Part shown: in pieces, positions 44,790-52,556 of the stretch
Numbering within the stretch: the first letter of the stretch is position 1
How the letters are laid out: every line of letters starts with the position of its first letter
Source of the DNA: Steroidobacter gossypii
GTDB taxonomy: Bacteria > Pseudomonadota > Gammaproteobacteria > Steroidobacterales > Steroidobacteraceae
DNA length: 64,000 nucleotides
Reading direction: 5' to 3'
Assembly (NCBI RefSeq): GCF_016801985.1
Contig: NZ_JAEVLS010000003.1
Span: forward strand, 186,001 to 250,000
Notes under the pieces: model-generated
Databases searched by the model: none
Told to the model about the DNA's origin: nothing
The model's input: only the letters and a program-made list of their open reading frames with translations
Translations under genes and position numbers: made by a program

Positions 44790-45608
44790 ATGACTACTCC
44801 CACGAGAGCCCGCAACCCCTTCGTCATCCTGGCATGTGTGATCGGCGCGACCGCAGCGTGGGGAGCGCAGTGGGAGGGATATCCGCAACTCACCAGAGGG
44901 GAGTTGGTGGCGCTGATCGAAGCTGCGCCACAAGGTGAGCAGCCGCAGGTCAATGGCAAGAATCTGAGCGATCTGGATCTCACGCGAGTGGATTTTCGCG
45001 GCGCGAATCTGTCCGCCTCGGTGTTGAATGGCGCCAAGCTGATCGATGCCAGGCTCGATGGTTGCAATCTCACTGTCAGCTTCATGGAAGGCGCGGACCT
45101 GTCGGGCGCCACGTTGCGTGATGCAATGCTGTTTTCCACTCAGTTGGCGGGGGCGAATCTGTCCGGCGCCGACCTCACGGGCGCGCGGTTGATCGGCGAT
45201 ATGCGACGCGCCGATCTTTCCAAGGCGAAGTTGGTGCGGATGAATGCCGCGGCCGACATGAAGAATCAATCGATGGGGCTGATGCGCGCCAACCTGGTGA
45301 ACACCACCGCCATCGAGGCCGACTTCTCCAATTCAGACTTTTCGCGCACCGATTTCAGCTTCTCGGACTTGAGTCGCGCCAGGCTGGTCAAGACCACCTT
45401 GTATCGCGCCGACTTCAGCGGGGTGAACCTGGGCGGCGCGGACCTGAGCGGCGCCGATCTTCGTAGTGCGATCCTGATCGATACGGACTTGAGCGGCGCG
45501 AATCTGAGCAATGCCGACTTCACCGGCGCCACTTTCCGTTCGGTTCGCGGACTCGACACCGCCACCACTAGCGGCGCCCGCGGCCTGCCGACGAACGCAG
45601 CACAGTAA
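44790..45608 (+). CDS. Exported pentapeptide-repeat protein
   Basis: 272 residues. The N-terminus (NPFVILACVIGATAAWGAQ) looks like a signal peptide or anchor. From about residue 65 to 255 there are near-continuous A(D/N)LxX repeats (for example GANLSGADLTGARL, GADLSGADLRSAIL), forming a right-handed quadrilateral helix about 35-38 units long. Start ATG 44790 has GAGG nine bases before it; ATG 44757 is also possible. Cytoplasmic pentapeptide proteins include gyrase protectors (Qnr), but an exported one must do something else. Converges with the Lrp-type regulator. Confidence 0.82.
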   Translation: MTTPTRARNPFVILACVIGATAAWGAQWEGYPQLTRGELVALIEAAPQGEQPQVNGKNLSDLDLTRVDFRGANLSASVLNGAKLIDARLDGCNLTVSFMEGADLSGATLRDAMLFSTQLAGANLSGADLTGARLIGDMRRADLSKAKLVRMNAAADMKNQSMGLMRANLVNTTAIEADFSNSDFSRTDFSFSDLSRARLVKTTLYRADFSGVNLGGADLSGADLRSAILIDTDLSGANLSNADFTGATFRSVRGLDTATTSGARGLPTNAAQ

Positions 45609-45617
45609 CGACGCGCC

Positions 45618-46079
45618 TCACGTCGGCAGATACAACGTCTCCTTGATCTCCTCCATCACCACATAGCTGCGCGATTGGGCGGAGGCGGGCAGCCGTTGCA
45701 GGATGTCGCCGAGCAGGGTGCGGTAGTCCTGCATATCCGGGATGCGGGCCTTGATCAGATAGTCGAAGTCGCCCGAGACCAGGTGGCACTCCATCACGTC
45801 CGGGATCCGCTGCAGCTCGCTCTTGATCTTCTCGAACACCTCGTCCGATTTGGCGGCCAGCTTGATCTCCAGGAACACCAGCAGGTTCCTGCCCACCGCC
45901 TTCGGCGCCACGCGCGCGTGATAGCCCAGAATCGCGCCGCTGCGCTCCAGGCGGCGCACGCGATCGGCGCAGGGCGTGGCCGACAGCCCCACTTGTTCAG
46001 CCAGGTCGGTGATGGAGATCCGGCCGTCGCGTTGCAGAATGTCCAGGATCTTGCGATCGATGCGATCGAGCTGTTGCAT
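45618..46079 (-). CDS. Lrp/AsnC-family regulator of the dad genes
   Basis: 153 residues: helix-turn-helix at about 5-55 ([40 protein letters not shown]) and RAM domain at about 65-145. The fold and the divergent position beside dadA-dadX match the Lrp-like activator of D-alanine catabolism (called DadR in Pseudomonas). ATG 46079 starts the domain; the upstream frame is a shadow. It probably binds L-alanine and acts at the dyads in the 256-base divergent region. Confidence 0.88.
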   Translation of the reverse strand: MQQLDRIDRKILDILQRDGRISITDLAEQVGLSATPCADRVRRLERSGAILGYHARVAPKAVGRNLLVFLEIKLAAKSDEVFEKIKSELQRIPDVMECHLVSGDFDYLIKARIPDMQDYRTLLGDILQRLPASAQSRSYVVMEEIKETLYLPT

Positions 46080-46194
46080 GCGCCAGTGGGATCGATCAGG
46101 AGCGATGGGTCGAAGGAGCCCGCCCGGGCCCCGCCATAGGCTAAGCCCTGAGCCTGCGTCCTGGCCAGCGTTATCGACTGGGACGTCCGTCACA

Positions 46195-46213
46195 GCCAGT
46201 GTTTTTCACTGGC
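46195..46213. promoter_or_regulatory. Operator-like dyad GCCAGTG-T5-CACTGGC
   Basis: A perfect 7-base inverted repeat with an AT-only 5-base centre, GCCAGTGTTTTTCACTGGC, in the Lrp/dadA divergent gap. Symmetry with an AT-rich centre is the style of Lrp-family sites. It lies about 130 bases before the dadA start. Confidence 0.5.
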
Positions 46214-46290
46214 CGACCCGCTTGGGCCCAGGGCATGGCAGGGGAAAGCGCTGCCAAATGCCACTCTTCGATGAAAGTCACTGCCGGGCT

Positions 46291-46305
46291 CTCCATAAAA
46301 TGGAG
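46291..46305. promoter_or_regulatory. Operator-like dyad CTCCAT-AAA-ATGGAG
   Basis: A perfect 15-base palindrome with an AT-rich centre, 30 bases before the dadA ATG. Its length equals the known 15-base Lrp consensus (YAGHAWATTWTDCTR), though the flanking bases differ. Position overlaps where a dadA promoter or leader would be. Confidence 0.45.
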
Positions 46306-46335
46306 CGCGTCGAACGGTTCCGGAGTGAAGTGTTC

Positions 46336-47637
46336 ATGCATGTGGTCGTGGTGGGTGGTGGCGTCATCGGCGTGTGCAGCGCCTGGTATCTGGCCCGCAG
46401 GGGAGCGCAGGTCACGCTGATCGATCGTCAAAGCGCGGTCGCCTCCGAGACCAGCTACGCGAACGCAGGCCAGGTCTCGCCCGGCTACTCGACGCCCTGG
46501 GCCGCGCCGGGCATTCCCATGAAGGCACTGCGCTGGATGTTCCAGAAGCATGCCCCGCTGTCGATCCGGCCGGACGGCAGCCTGCACCAGCTCAAGTGGA
46601 TGGCGGAGATGTTGATGAACTGCTCGCCCGAGCGGTACGCCGTCAACAAGGAGCGCATGCTCCGTCTCGCCGAATACAGCCGCGACTGTCTGCGAGCGCT
46701 GCGCGGCGACACCGGCATTCAATATGAGCAGCGGACCGGCGGCACGCTGCAGTTGTTCCGAACCCGGGCGCAGTTCGAAGCGGCCCGTCAGGACATCGCC
46801 GTGCTCGAGCGATGCAATGTTCCCTACGAGTTGCTCGACGCACGCCAGCTCGCATCAGCCGAGCCGGCGCTCGGTCGCGTGCACGGTAAGTTGACCGGCG
46901 GTCTGCGGCTGCCCAACGACGAGACCGGCGACTGTCATCTGTTCACGCAGCGGTTGGCGCACGCGGCGGGGCAGGCCGGCGTGACCTTCAAGCTGAATCG
47001 CTCGGTTACCGGTTTCGAGGCGCGCGGCGGTCGAATCGTCGGCGTGCGCGTCGGCGAAGAGCAGATCACAGCGGACGCTTTCGTGCTCGCTTGCGGCAGC
47101 TACTCGCGCGAGCTCGCGTTGCCGCTCGGCATCGATCTGCCCGTGTATCCGGTGAAGGGCTACTCACTGACGTTGCCTGTCGTGAGCGATGCCGCCGCGC
47201 CGGTATCGACCGTGCTGGATGAGACTTACAAAGTGGCGGTAACGCGTTTCGACAACCGGATTCGGGTCGGCGGCATGGCGGAGCTGGCAGGCTTCGACAA
47301 GCGGCTGCTGCCGCGTCGGCGCAAGACGCTCGAGCTGGTGGTGAACGATCTGTTCCCCGGCGCGGGCGCGCTCAACCAGGCGCAGTTCTGGTCGGGCCTG
47401 CGGCCCATGACGCCGGATAGCACACCGATTGTGGGCGGCAGCGAATATCGCAATCTGTTCATCAACACCGGTCACGGCACGCTCGGCTGGACCATGGCGT
47501 GCGGCTCGGGCCAGCTCATCGCCGATCTGGTCACGGGCTATCGGCCGGAGATCCGCACCGACGGTCTGGATGTTTCGCGTTACCAGAAGTCGCGCGCCTC
47601 GCGACAGACGCTGGTGACGGGCGAGGACGCGGCGTGA
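46336..47637 (+). CDS. dadA: D-amino acid dehydrogenase small subunit (D-alanine dehydrogenase)
   Basis: 433 residues, the standard DadA length. N-terminal FAD fold ([20 protein letters not shown]), then [20 protein letters not shown], a strong DadA signature, and the C-terminal FAD contact [15 protein letters not shown] with [16 protein letters not shown]. It oxidises D-alanine and other D-amino acids to the keto acid, passing electrons to the quinone pool at the inner membrane. ATG 46336 follows CGGAGTGAAG. The stop overlaps the GTG of the alanine racemase gene. It differs from the oxidase at 851-2101, which is probably for hydroxyproline. Confidence 0.94.
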   Translation: MHVVVVGGGVIGVCSAWYLARRGAQVTLIDRQSAVASETSYANAGQVSPGYSTPWAAPGIPMKALRWMFQKHAPLSIRPDGSLHQLKWMAEMLMNCSPERYAVNKERMLRLAEYSRDCLRALRGDTGIQYEQRTGGTLQLFRTRAQFEAARQDIAVLERCNVPYELLDARQLASAEPALGRVHGKLTGGLRLPNDETGDCHLFTQRLAHAAGQAGVTFKLNRSVTGFEARGGRIVGVRVGEEQITADAFVLACGSYSRELALPLGIDLPVYPVKGYSLTLPVVSDAAAPVSTVLDETYKVAVTRFDNRIRVGGMAELAGFDKRLLPRRRKTLELVVNDLFPGAGALNQAQFWSGLRPMTPDSTPIVGGSEYRNLFINTGHGTLGWTMACGSGQLIADLVTGYRPEIRTDGLDVSRYQKSRASRQTLVTGEDAA

Positions 47638-48755
47638 CGCGTCCGACTCAGATTCGAATCGATGTAGCGGCCCTGCGCGCGAATTATCTGTTCGCGCGCG
47701 GCTTGCATGGCGGTCGTGCGCTCGCAGTGATCAAGGCGGACGCCTATGGTCACGGCGCGGTCGCTTGTGCTCAAGCGCTCTCAGCGGTGGTCGATGGCTT
47801 TGCCGTCGCGTTTCTGGATGAAGCTCGCACCTTGCGTGAAGCGGGCGTGCGCAATCCCATCCTGGTGCTGGAAGGGGCATTCAATGCGAGCGAGATCAAG
47901 CTCGCCCAGCAGCTGGATCTCTGGCTGGTCGTGCATCACGACGAACAGATTCGTTTGTTGCAGGAAAGCCCGGCGCAGGCGCGCTTCAATGTCTGGTTGA
48001 AGATCGATACCGGCATGAGCCGTGCTGGTTTCAAGAGCTCGGATGCAACTGGTGCGCATGAGCGACTGCTGAGCAGCGGCAAGGTCGGCTCGATCACGCT
48101 GATGACGCACTTCGCGCGGGCCGACGAGCCCGGCGTGCCGATGACGGTTCAGCAGATCGATCTGTTCGACAAGGCGACCGCGTCGCTTCCGGGAGAGCGC
48201 AGCTTGTCCAACTCGGCGGGTTTGCTGACGACGCCGGCGGCGCGTCGCGATTGGGGCCGCCCGGGATTGATGTTGTACGGCGCGACGACTCACGGCGCGG
48301 AAGTGCCGGAGTTGCAGCCAGTGATGAGCTTCGAGAGCAGTGTGTTCGCGACTCGAACGCTCGAACCCGGTGAGTCGCTGGGCTACGGCGCTACGTTCGT
48401 CGCTTCACGACGAACGCGTGTGGGACTGGTGTGTGCCGGTTACGCCGACGGTTATCCGCAAACGGCTCCGAACGGCACGCCGGTCGCGGTGGACGGTCAG
48501 ACGACGGCGCTGATCGGCCGCGTGTCCATGGACATGTTGACGGTGGATCTTACCGATCTGCCCGATGCCGACATCGGCAGCTCGGTGGAGCTGTGGGGAA
48601 GAAACATTTCAGTGGGCGCCGTTGCACGCGCCTCGGCTCGCAGTCCTTATGAGTTGCTGTGCGCGGTTCGACGCGCGCCGCGCGTTTATCTCAATACAGA
48701 GAACTCGGAGGATCATTGCGAGATCCTGTCGTGGCCGCGAGTCAGGACCGGCTGA
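47634..48755 (+). CDS. dadX: Catabolic alanine racemase (GTG start)
   Basis: 373 residues. PLP-binding Lys in [12 protein letters not shown] (about residue 37) and the second catalytic base Tyr in [11 protein letters not shown] (about residue 268), with RVSMDML nearby. It interconverts L- and D-alanine, supplying D-alanine to DadA, so the pair converts L-alanine to pyruvate. The GTG start overlaps the dadA stop as GTGA, showing translational coupling. A perfect inverted repeat follows the stop. Confidence 0.93.
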   Translation: MTRPTQIRIDVAALRANYLFARGLHGGRALAVIKADAYGHGAVACAQALSAVVDGFAVAFLDEARTLREAGVRNPILVLEGAFNASEIKLAQQLDLWLVVHHDEQIRLLQESPAQARFNVWLKIDTGMSRAGFKSSDATGAHERLLSSGKVGSITLMTHFARADEPGVPMTVQQIDLFDKATASLPGERSLSNSAGLLTTPAARRDWGRPGLMLYGATTHGAEVPELQPVMSFESSVFATRTLEPGESLGYGATFVASRRTRVGLVCAGYADGYPQTAPNGTPVAVDGQTTALIGRVSMDMLTVDLTDLPDADIGSSVELWGRNISVGAVARASARSPYELLCAVRRAPRVYLNTENSEDHCEILSWPRVRTG

Positions 48756-48789
48756 AGAGCGTCAGCGCGGCTCGCCGGCATGACGCTCT
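48756..48789. terminator. Bidirectional terminator-like inverted repeat after dadX
   Basis: AGAGCGTCA (48756-48764) and TGACGCTCT (48781-48789) form a perfect 9-base-pair stem with a GC-rich 16-base loop, starting at the base after the dadX stop and reaching into the end of the convergent gene. Weak T content on both sides. Confidence 0.5.
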
Positions 48790-49328
48790 GAAGATTCCTT
48801 AAGATCCCGCACCATGTAATCGACCGCTCGGGTCCAGGACGCATCGTTGTCGCCGCGGAAGCTGAAAGATTTACGGGCGGCGATCTGGCCGGAAGCCACG
48901 TCGTGGATCTCGTACGTAAGATCCAGGATCAGCGCGCTGATGCGATGGACCCACGCGACCATCACCTGATCGGCTCCGAGCTCACGTCCCACCTCGAGGT
49001 CGCAGCCGTTGCAATCGTGCAGATAGCGGTGTTGGGAGCGCAGCTGGTCGATGTGATCCTGCACGGGCGCGGGATCGACCACTTCATAGAGACCACTCCG
49101 CGATAGGTATTCGCGCAGCCGGGCGCTGGTCAGCTGCAACCGTTCCGTTTGTTCTGCACTCGGCTCCGTGCCGCCAAGATCCCCCGTCAGCTCGATGTCC
49201 AGCACGAGCAGCTCCGGGCGCGTGCCGGGATCGGCAGCGATCGCGGCCGGCGCGCAGGCTGACAACCCAAGGCTCAGGACCCAGGCGGCTCGGTTGTTAC
49301 TTCCCGTTTTCCTCATTTGTGTCTTCAT
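48762..49328 (-). CDS. Exported DUF2380/DUF3280-like protein
   Basis: 188 residues with a signal peptide (NNRAAWVLSLGLSACAPAAIAA). The mature sequence has the pattern of the DUF2380/DUF3280 proteins: LLVLDIELTGDLG, SGLYEVVDPAPV, a short CNGCDLEVGRELGAD segment, WVHRISALILDLTYEIHDV and RGDNDASWTRAVDYMVRDL. Similar genes often sit near quinoprotein dehydrogenase systems, but none is seen here. Start ATG 49328 or 49316; neither has a good binding site. Periplasmic, function unknown. Confidence 0.75.
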   Translation of the reverse strand: MKTQMRKTGSNNRAAWVLSLGLSACAPAAIAADPGTRPELLVLDIELTGDLGGTEPSAEQTERLQLTSARLREYLSRSGLYEVVDPAPVQDHIDQLRSQHRYLHDCNGCDLEVGRELGADQVMVAWVHRISALILDLTYEIHDVASGQIAARKSFSFRGDNDASWTRAVDYMVRDLKESSERHAGEPR

Positions 49329-49431
49329 ATGGCGATCATACGCCGTGCACAGCGCCATGCGAGTGTCGGCGTACATCGAGCGCCGGCTATTCCCACCCCA
49401 CCTCGGAAGTCAGCCGACGATTACCGGCGTT

Positions 49432-49509
49432 CCGAACGATCGTCGTTCGGTAAGTCGTATTTCGCTCACGTCGAGAGGAACTAGTCCGTTGACCGGTCAT
49501 TGCACCGGT
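49432..49509. promoter_or_regulatory. Dyads upstream of the membrane protein gene
   Basis: CCGAACGA-TCG-TCGTTCGG (49432-49450) is a perfect 8-base dyad. Further on, two copies of the palindrome ACCGGT lie 12 bases apart (49492-49497 and 49504-49509). They are in the 223-base gap between divergent genes and could be regulator sites or part of the leader of the gene at 49552. A clear promoter was not identified. Confidence 0.3.
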
Positions 49510-49551
49510 GAATTGGCGCGAGCCACGGCAAACGATCATCAGGGGTGAAAT

Positions 49552-50367
49552 ATGGCTACGGTAGTGAATGAACACGTCGAGGTCCCCCTGGAGGGATTTC
49601 GTCTGTCCTGGGGCGGCATCTGGGCGGGCGTGCTGACCGTCATGGGGACGCTGTTGTTTCTTACGACTCTCGGTATCGCCGTAGGAATATCGGCGGCGGA
49701 GCCGGGTTCGGGCAACGCCGACGAGATCGGCATGGGCGCGGCGATCTGGTCGGCGCTATCGCTGCTGATCGCGTTGTTTGTCGGCGGCATGGCGGCGACC
49801 CGCCTTGGCCTGGTGTTTGACAAAGCCGCGGGCGCGTTCGAAGGCGCGCTGGTATGGGTGCTCAGTTTTCTGGTGATTCTATGGCTTGCGAGCAGTGGCG
49901 TCCGACTGGTTGCCGGCGGCATCTCCGGAGTTTTTGGCGGCGTGACGCAAACCATCAGCTCGGTCGCCACGGGCACGGAAGATCTGTCTTCAGGTGACGT
50001 CGATCAGATGCTCACGCGCCTGCGCGATCCGGATCTGGCGCGAACCCTGGCGGGCGCGACCGGTATGCCGGAGGAGGAGGTTCGCTCCATCCTGAGCAAC
50101 GCGGCTCAGCGTGCAGAGATGGCGCGTAACAATCCAGAACAGGCCGCGATGGAAGTTCGCGAAGGCACGCGACAACTGATGGATCGTGCTCGTCAACAAC
50201 TTCCGGTGATGGCGGAACGGGCGCAAGACACAGCGACCAAGACCGCATGGACCACGTTTGTGGCCATGGTGATCTCGTTGGCTGCGGCGATCGTCGGTGC
50301 AATGGTCGGGCGTCGACGAGCGGAAAAGCGCGTGCTGCGCGCGGCGGCGGGCGAGCCGGTCTCCTGA
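49552..50367 (+). CDS. Membrane protein of unknown function, 271 residues
   Basis: Three N-terminal hydrophobic helices (IWAGVLTVMGTLLFLTTLGI, AIWSALSLLIALFVGGMAAT, ALVWVLSFLVILWLASSGVR), a soluble helical region of about 100 residues rich in charged residues (DQMLTRLRDPDLARTLAGAT, PEEEVRSILSNAAQRAEMAR), and one C-terminal helix (TTFVAMVISLAAAIVGAMVG) with a basic tail. Start ATG follows AGGGGTGA. I do not recognise the family; it belongs to the type of small membrane proteins seen beside stress genes. It ends at a strong terminator shared with the Ku gene end. Confidence 0.75.
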   Translation: MATVVNEHVEVPLEGFRLSWGGIWAGVLTVMGTLLFLTTLGIAVGISAAEPGSGNADEIGMGAAIWSALSLLIALFVGGMAATRLGLVFDKAAGAFEGALVWVLSFLVILWLASSGVRLVAGGISGVFGGVTQTISSVATGTEDLSSGDVDQMLTRLRDPDLARTLAGATGMPEEEVRSILSNAAQRAEMARNNPEQAAMEVREGTRQLMDRARQQLPVMAERAQDTATKTAWTTFVAMVISLAAAIVGAMVGRRRAEKRVLRAAAGEPVS

Positions 50368-50400
50368 TTCGATCCGGCGTCGAAGGCTTGAGCGCAGATG

Positions 50401-50425
50401 GCGCGGCGGGTCATCCCCGCCGCGC
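50401..50425 (+). terminator. Rho-independent terminator shared with the end of ku
   Basis: GCGCGGCGGG (50401-50410), loop TCATC, CCCGCCGCGC (50416-50425), followed by TGCTTTCTTG. Ten perfect pairs and a T-rich tail for the plus-strand gene ending at 50367. The loop contains the stop codon of the convergent Ku gene. Confidence 0.7.
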
Positions 50426-51430
50426 TGCTTTCTTGCGTGGCGCGCGCTTCTTCGCTTTGGTGGTCTTGCTCGCCGATTTTTTCTTGGTCGAGCTCGAGCG
50501 AGCGTCGCGCTGAGCGCGTCGTTCCGCAAGGTCGATGGGCTCGCTGCCGCCGGCCGTCGTGACCACGGCGTTCTTGGACAGGCTCTTTCTCAGCACTTCC
50601 ATCAGATCGATGATCTTGGCGCCTTCGCCGGCCTCGGTGTCTTCGGCGGCATCCGCGCCTTTGGGATGGATCACGTCGTCGCTTTCTTCCTGCTTCGACT
50701 CGACCAGCTGCTGTAATTCCCGGGCTTCGCGATCTTCCAGGTCCGCGACTTCGATCTCCTTGTGGGTGAGTGCTTCGATCGCTTTGGAGAACTGAGTGAC
50801 TTTGGTGGTCGCCACCTTGCCACGCCTGGGCAGGCCGATGGTTTCCGGCGTGCGAATCTCGTCGGCATAACGCAACGTATCCGCACGCAACACGCCATTG
50901 TCTGGAACGATGGCGACCAGATATTCATGGCCGCGCATCACGAAGCTGCCGATGGCGACGCGGCCGGTGCGCTCCATGGTCGCGGCCAGCAGCACATACG
51001 CCTTGGCCGATTTCCCGGAAGGCGCCAGGAAATAAGGCTTCTGAAAGTACAGCGCCGGGATCTGCTCGATCGGCACGAAGCTGCGCAGCTCGATATCGGC
51101 CGACATCTCCGGCGCAACCGATTCGAACTCCTGATCGGTGATGACCACCATCTTGCCGTCGTCGGTTTCATAGCCGCGCACCAGGTCGTCGTAGGCGAGC
51201 CGTTTCTCTTCCTTGGAGCAGTGATATTCGCGGCCCAGCGCGTGCCCCTGGGTGTCGACCAGTTTCATGGCCGTCTGGCGCGGACGAACGGCAGTGAGCA
51301 GGTCCACCGGGATGCTCACCAGGCCAAAGGTGATGGTGCCGGACCACAGCGAGCGTACGCTGGCGCCGCCGCGCTCCTGTTCCTGCTCCTGTTGCGGCTC
51401 GGGGGCGCGTTTGCGTTTGCGGCTAGGCAA
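50411..51430 (-). CDS. ku: Ku protein (NHEJ), long paralogue
   Basis: 339 residues. Ku core at about 25-275 (LWSGTITFGLVSIPVDLLTA, REYHCSKEEKRLAYDDLVRG, then YFLAPSGKSAKAYVLLAATM) and a lysine-rich C-terminal tail (SSSTKKKSASKTTKAKKRAP). It forms a homo- or heterodimeric ring on DNA ends and recruits LigD in non-homologous end joining. The lysine tail resembles the DNA-sliding tail of other bacterial Ku proteins. It is the last gene of the ligD-zinc ribbon-ku-ku unit, and its start overlaps the end of the other ku by eight bases. Confidence 0.93.
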   Translation of the reverse strand: MPSRKRKRAPEPQQEQEQERGGASVRSLWSGTITFGLVSIPVDLLTAVRPRQTAMKLVDTQGHALGREYHCSKEEKRLAYDDLVRGYETDDGKMVVITDQEFESVAPEMSADIELRSFVPIEQIPALYFQKPYFLAPSGKSAKAYVLLAATMERTGRVAIGSFVMRGHEYLVAIVPDNGVLRADTLRYADEIRTPETIGLPRRGKVATTKVTQFSKAIEALTHKEIEVADLEDREARELQQLVESKQEESDDVIHPKGADAAEDTEAGEGAKIIDLMEVLRKSLSKNAVVTTAGGSEPIDLAERRAQRDARSSSTKKKSASKTTKAKKRAPRKKAARRG

Positions 51431-52205
51431 CTTTCTTCTCCCTGGCGGCGGCGATGCTGGCCTTCAGGCTGTCGGCGAGACTGCCCTCGGCGCGCTTTTT
51501 CTTCGCGCGCACCGGCTTGATCTTTTCACCGCGAGCCTTGGCTTCAATCAGCTTGCACAGCCGCTCGCGATATTCGTTCTGCCACTGTTGCGGATCGAAA
51601 TCCGCCTCGATGGACTTCACCAGCTGTTCGGCCAGCTTGAATTCGTTGGCTTGCGGCGTCGCCGCCCGGCCGGGCTCGATGCCCGAGAAGCTCAGCACCT
51701 GTTCGGCACGCCGCAGAGTGGTCATGACGAGATAGCCATCCACCACGCTGATCGCACCGAGGTAACGTTTCTTGCGCATGACCCAGCGTGCGATGCCGAT
51801 GACTTCCTTGCGTTGCATGGCTTCGCCCAACGCGAAATAACCGTCCTCATCGCCATCGGGACCCAGGTAATAGGGGCGCTCGTACCATTGATCGCCGAGC
51901 GCATCGGGCGGCACGAATCTGGTGATCTCGATCTCGCGCGACTCCGGCGGCACCAGCTTCTCGATCTCATCCGGCTGCAGGATGACGGCGGTGTTGGGGC
52001 CGACTGCATACGCCTTGCGCATTTCCTCCTTGGGCACGTCCTCGCCGGTGTCCTTGCGCACGATGTGCTGTTGGACCGGAGCGCGATCCTTCTCGTGCAG
52101 CAGATGAAAGTGCACGCTGCGATCTTCGATCGCCGAATAGAATTTGACGCCGACGTGCTGCTTGCCCAGTGCGATCGCGCCTTTCCAGATGGCTCGGGCT
52201 GCCAT
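51423..52205 (-). CDS. ku: Ku protein (NHEJ), short paralogue
   Basis: 260 residues. Start ATG 52205 shares a base with the stop of the zinc-ribbon gene (TAATG). Ku core: RAIWKGAIALGKQHVGVKFY, FHLLHEKDRAPVQQHIV, YYLGPDGDEDGYFALGEAMQ, RYLGAISVVDGYLVMTTLR, EFKLAEQLVKSIEADFDPQQ. The C-terminal tail is short (AREKKVA). It is clearly different from the neighbouring long Ku, so the two probably form a heterodimer or act under different conditions, as reported where bacteria carry two Ku genes. Confidence 0.92.
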   Translation of the reverse strand: MAARAIWKGAIALGKQHVGVKFYSAIEDRSVHFHLLHEKDRAPVQQHIVRKDTGEDVPKEEMRKAYAVGPNTAVILQPDEIEKLVPPESREIEITRFVPPDALGDQWYERPYYLGPDGDEDGYFALGEAMQRKEVIGIARWVMRKKRYLGAISVVDGYLVMTTLRRAEQVLSFSGIEPGRAATPQANEFKLAEQLVKSIEADFDPQQWQNEYRERLCKLIEAKARGEKIKPVRAKKKRAEGSLADSLKASIAAAREKKVA

Positions 52206-52426
52206 TACGGTGTCTCCTTGTCGCTCTCGGCGCACGACACGCACATCCAGCGCCCGTCGGAATGACGCCGCCGGCAGTGAAGGCAACTGATGGTGTCGCA
52301 CTCGGGGCAGCGGAACTCCAGCTCGTAGATATAGAGCTCGCCGCAGGCCGGACACTCTTCATCGCCTTGCATCAACCACCAGGGAGCGGGCTTGGAGATG
52401 ATCGCCTTGGTTCGAACCTTTGCCAT
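52205..52426 (-). CDS. 73-residue double zinc-ribbon protein inside the NHEJ operon
   Basis: ATG 52426 follows GAGGAC. Residues include CPACGELYIYELEFRCPEC and then CLHCRRRHSDGRWMCVSC, that is four CxxC pairs with acidic and aromatic residues between, giving two probable zinc sites. N-terminal KVRTKAIISKPAPWWLMQ is unusual. The TAATG overlap with the short ku and the position after ligD indicate co-expression with NHEJ genes. I do not recognise a named family. It could bind DNA ends or one of the NHEJ proteins; this is inference. Confidence 0.75.
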   Translation of the reverse strand: MAKVRTKAIISKPAPWWLMQGDEECPACGELYIYELEFRCPECDTISCLHCRRRHSDGRWMCVSCAESDKETP

Positions 52427-52556
52427 GGATGTCCTCGAGGAGTCGCGGTCGCTGTAGGAAAACGAAGGTACGGCGCTGCCTGTTCCCACGGCAAGGCAGG
52501 ACCGCTGTGCCGAAGTTACATTCGGTACATTTCTTACAAGCGGTGCACACGCCGTG

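Noticed and set aside
44790-45608. Qnr-type quinolone resistance protein
   Set aside because: Pentapeptide repeats are present but the N-terminus looks like an export signal, and the length and lack of the Qnr loops do not match.
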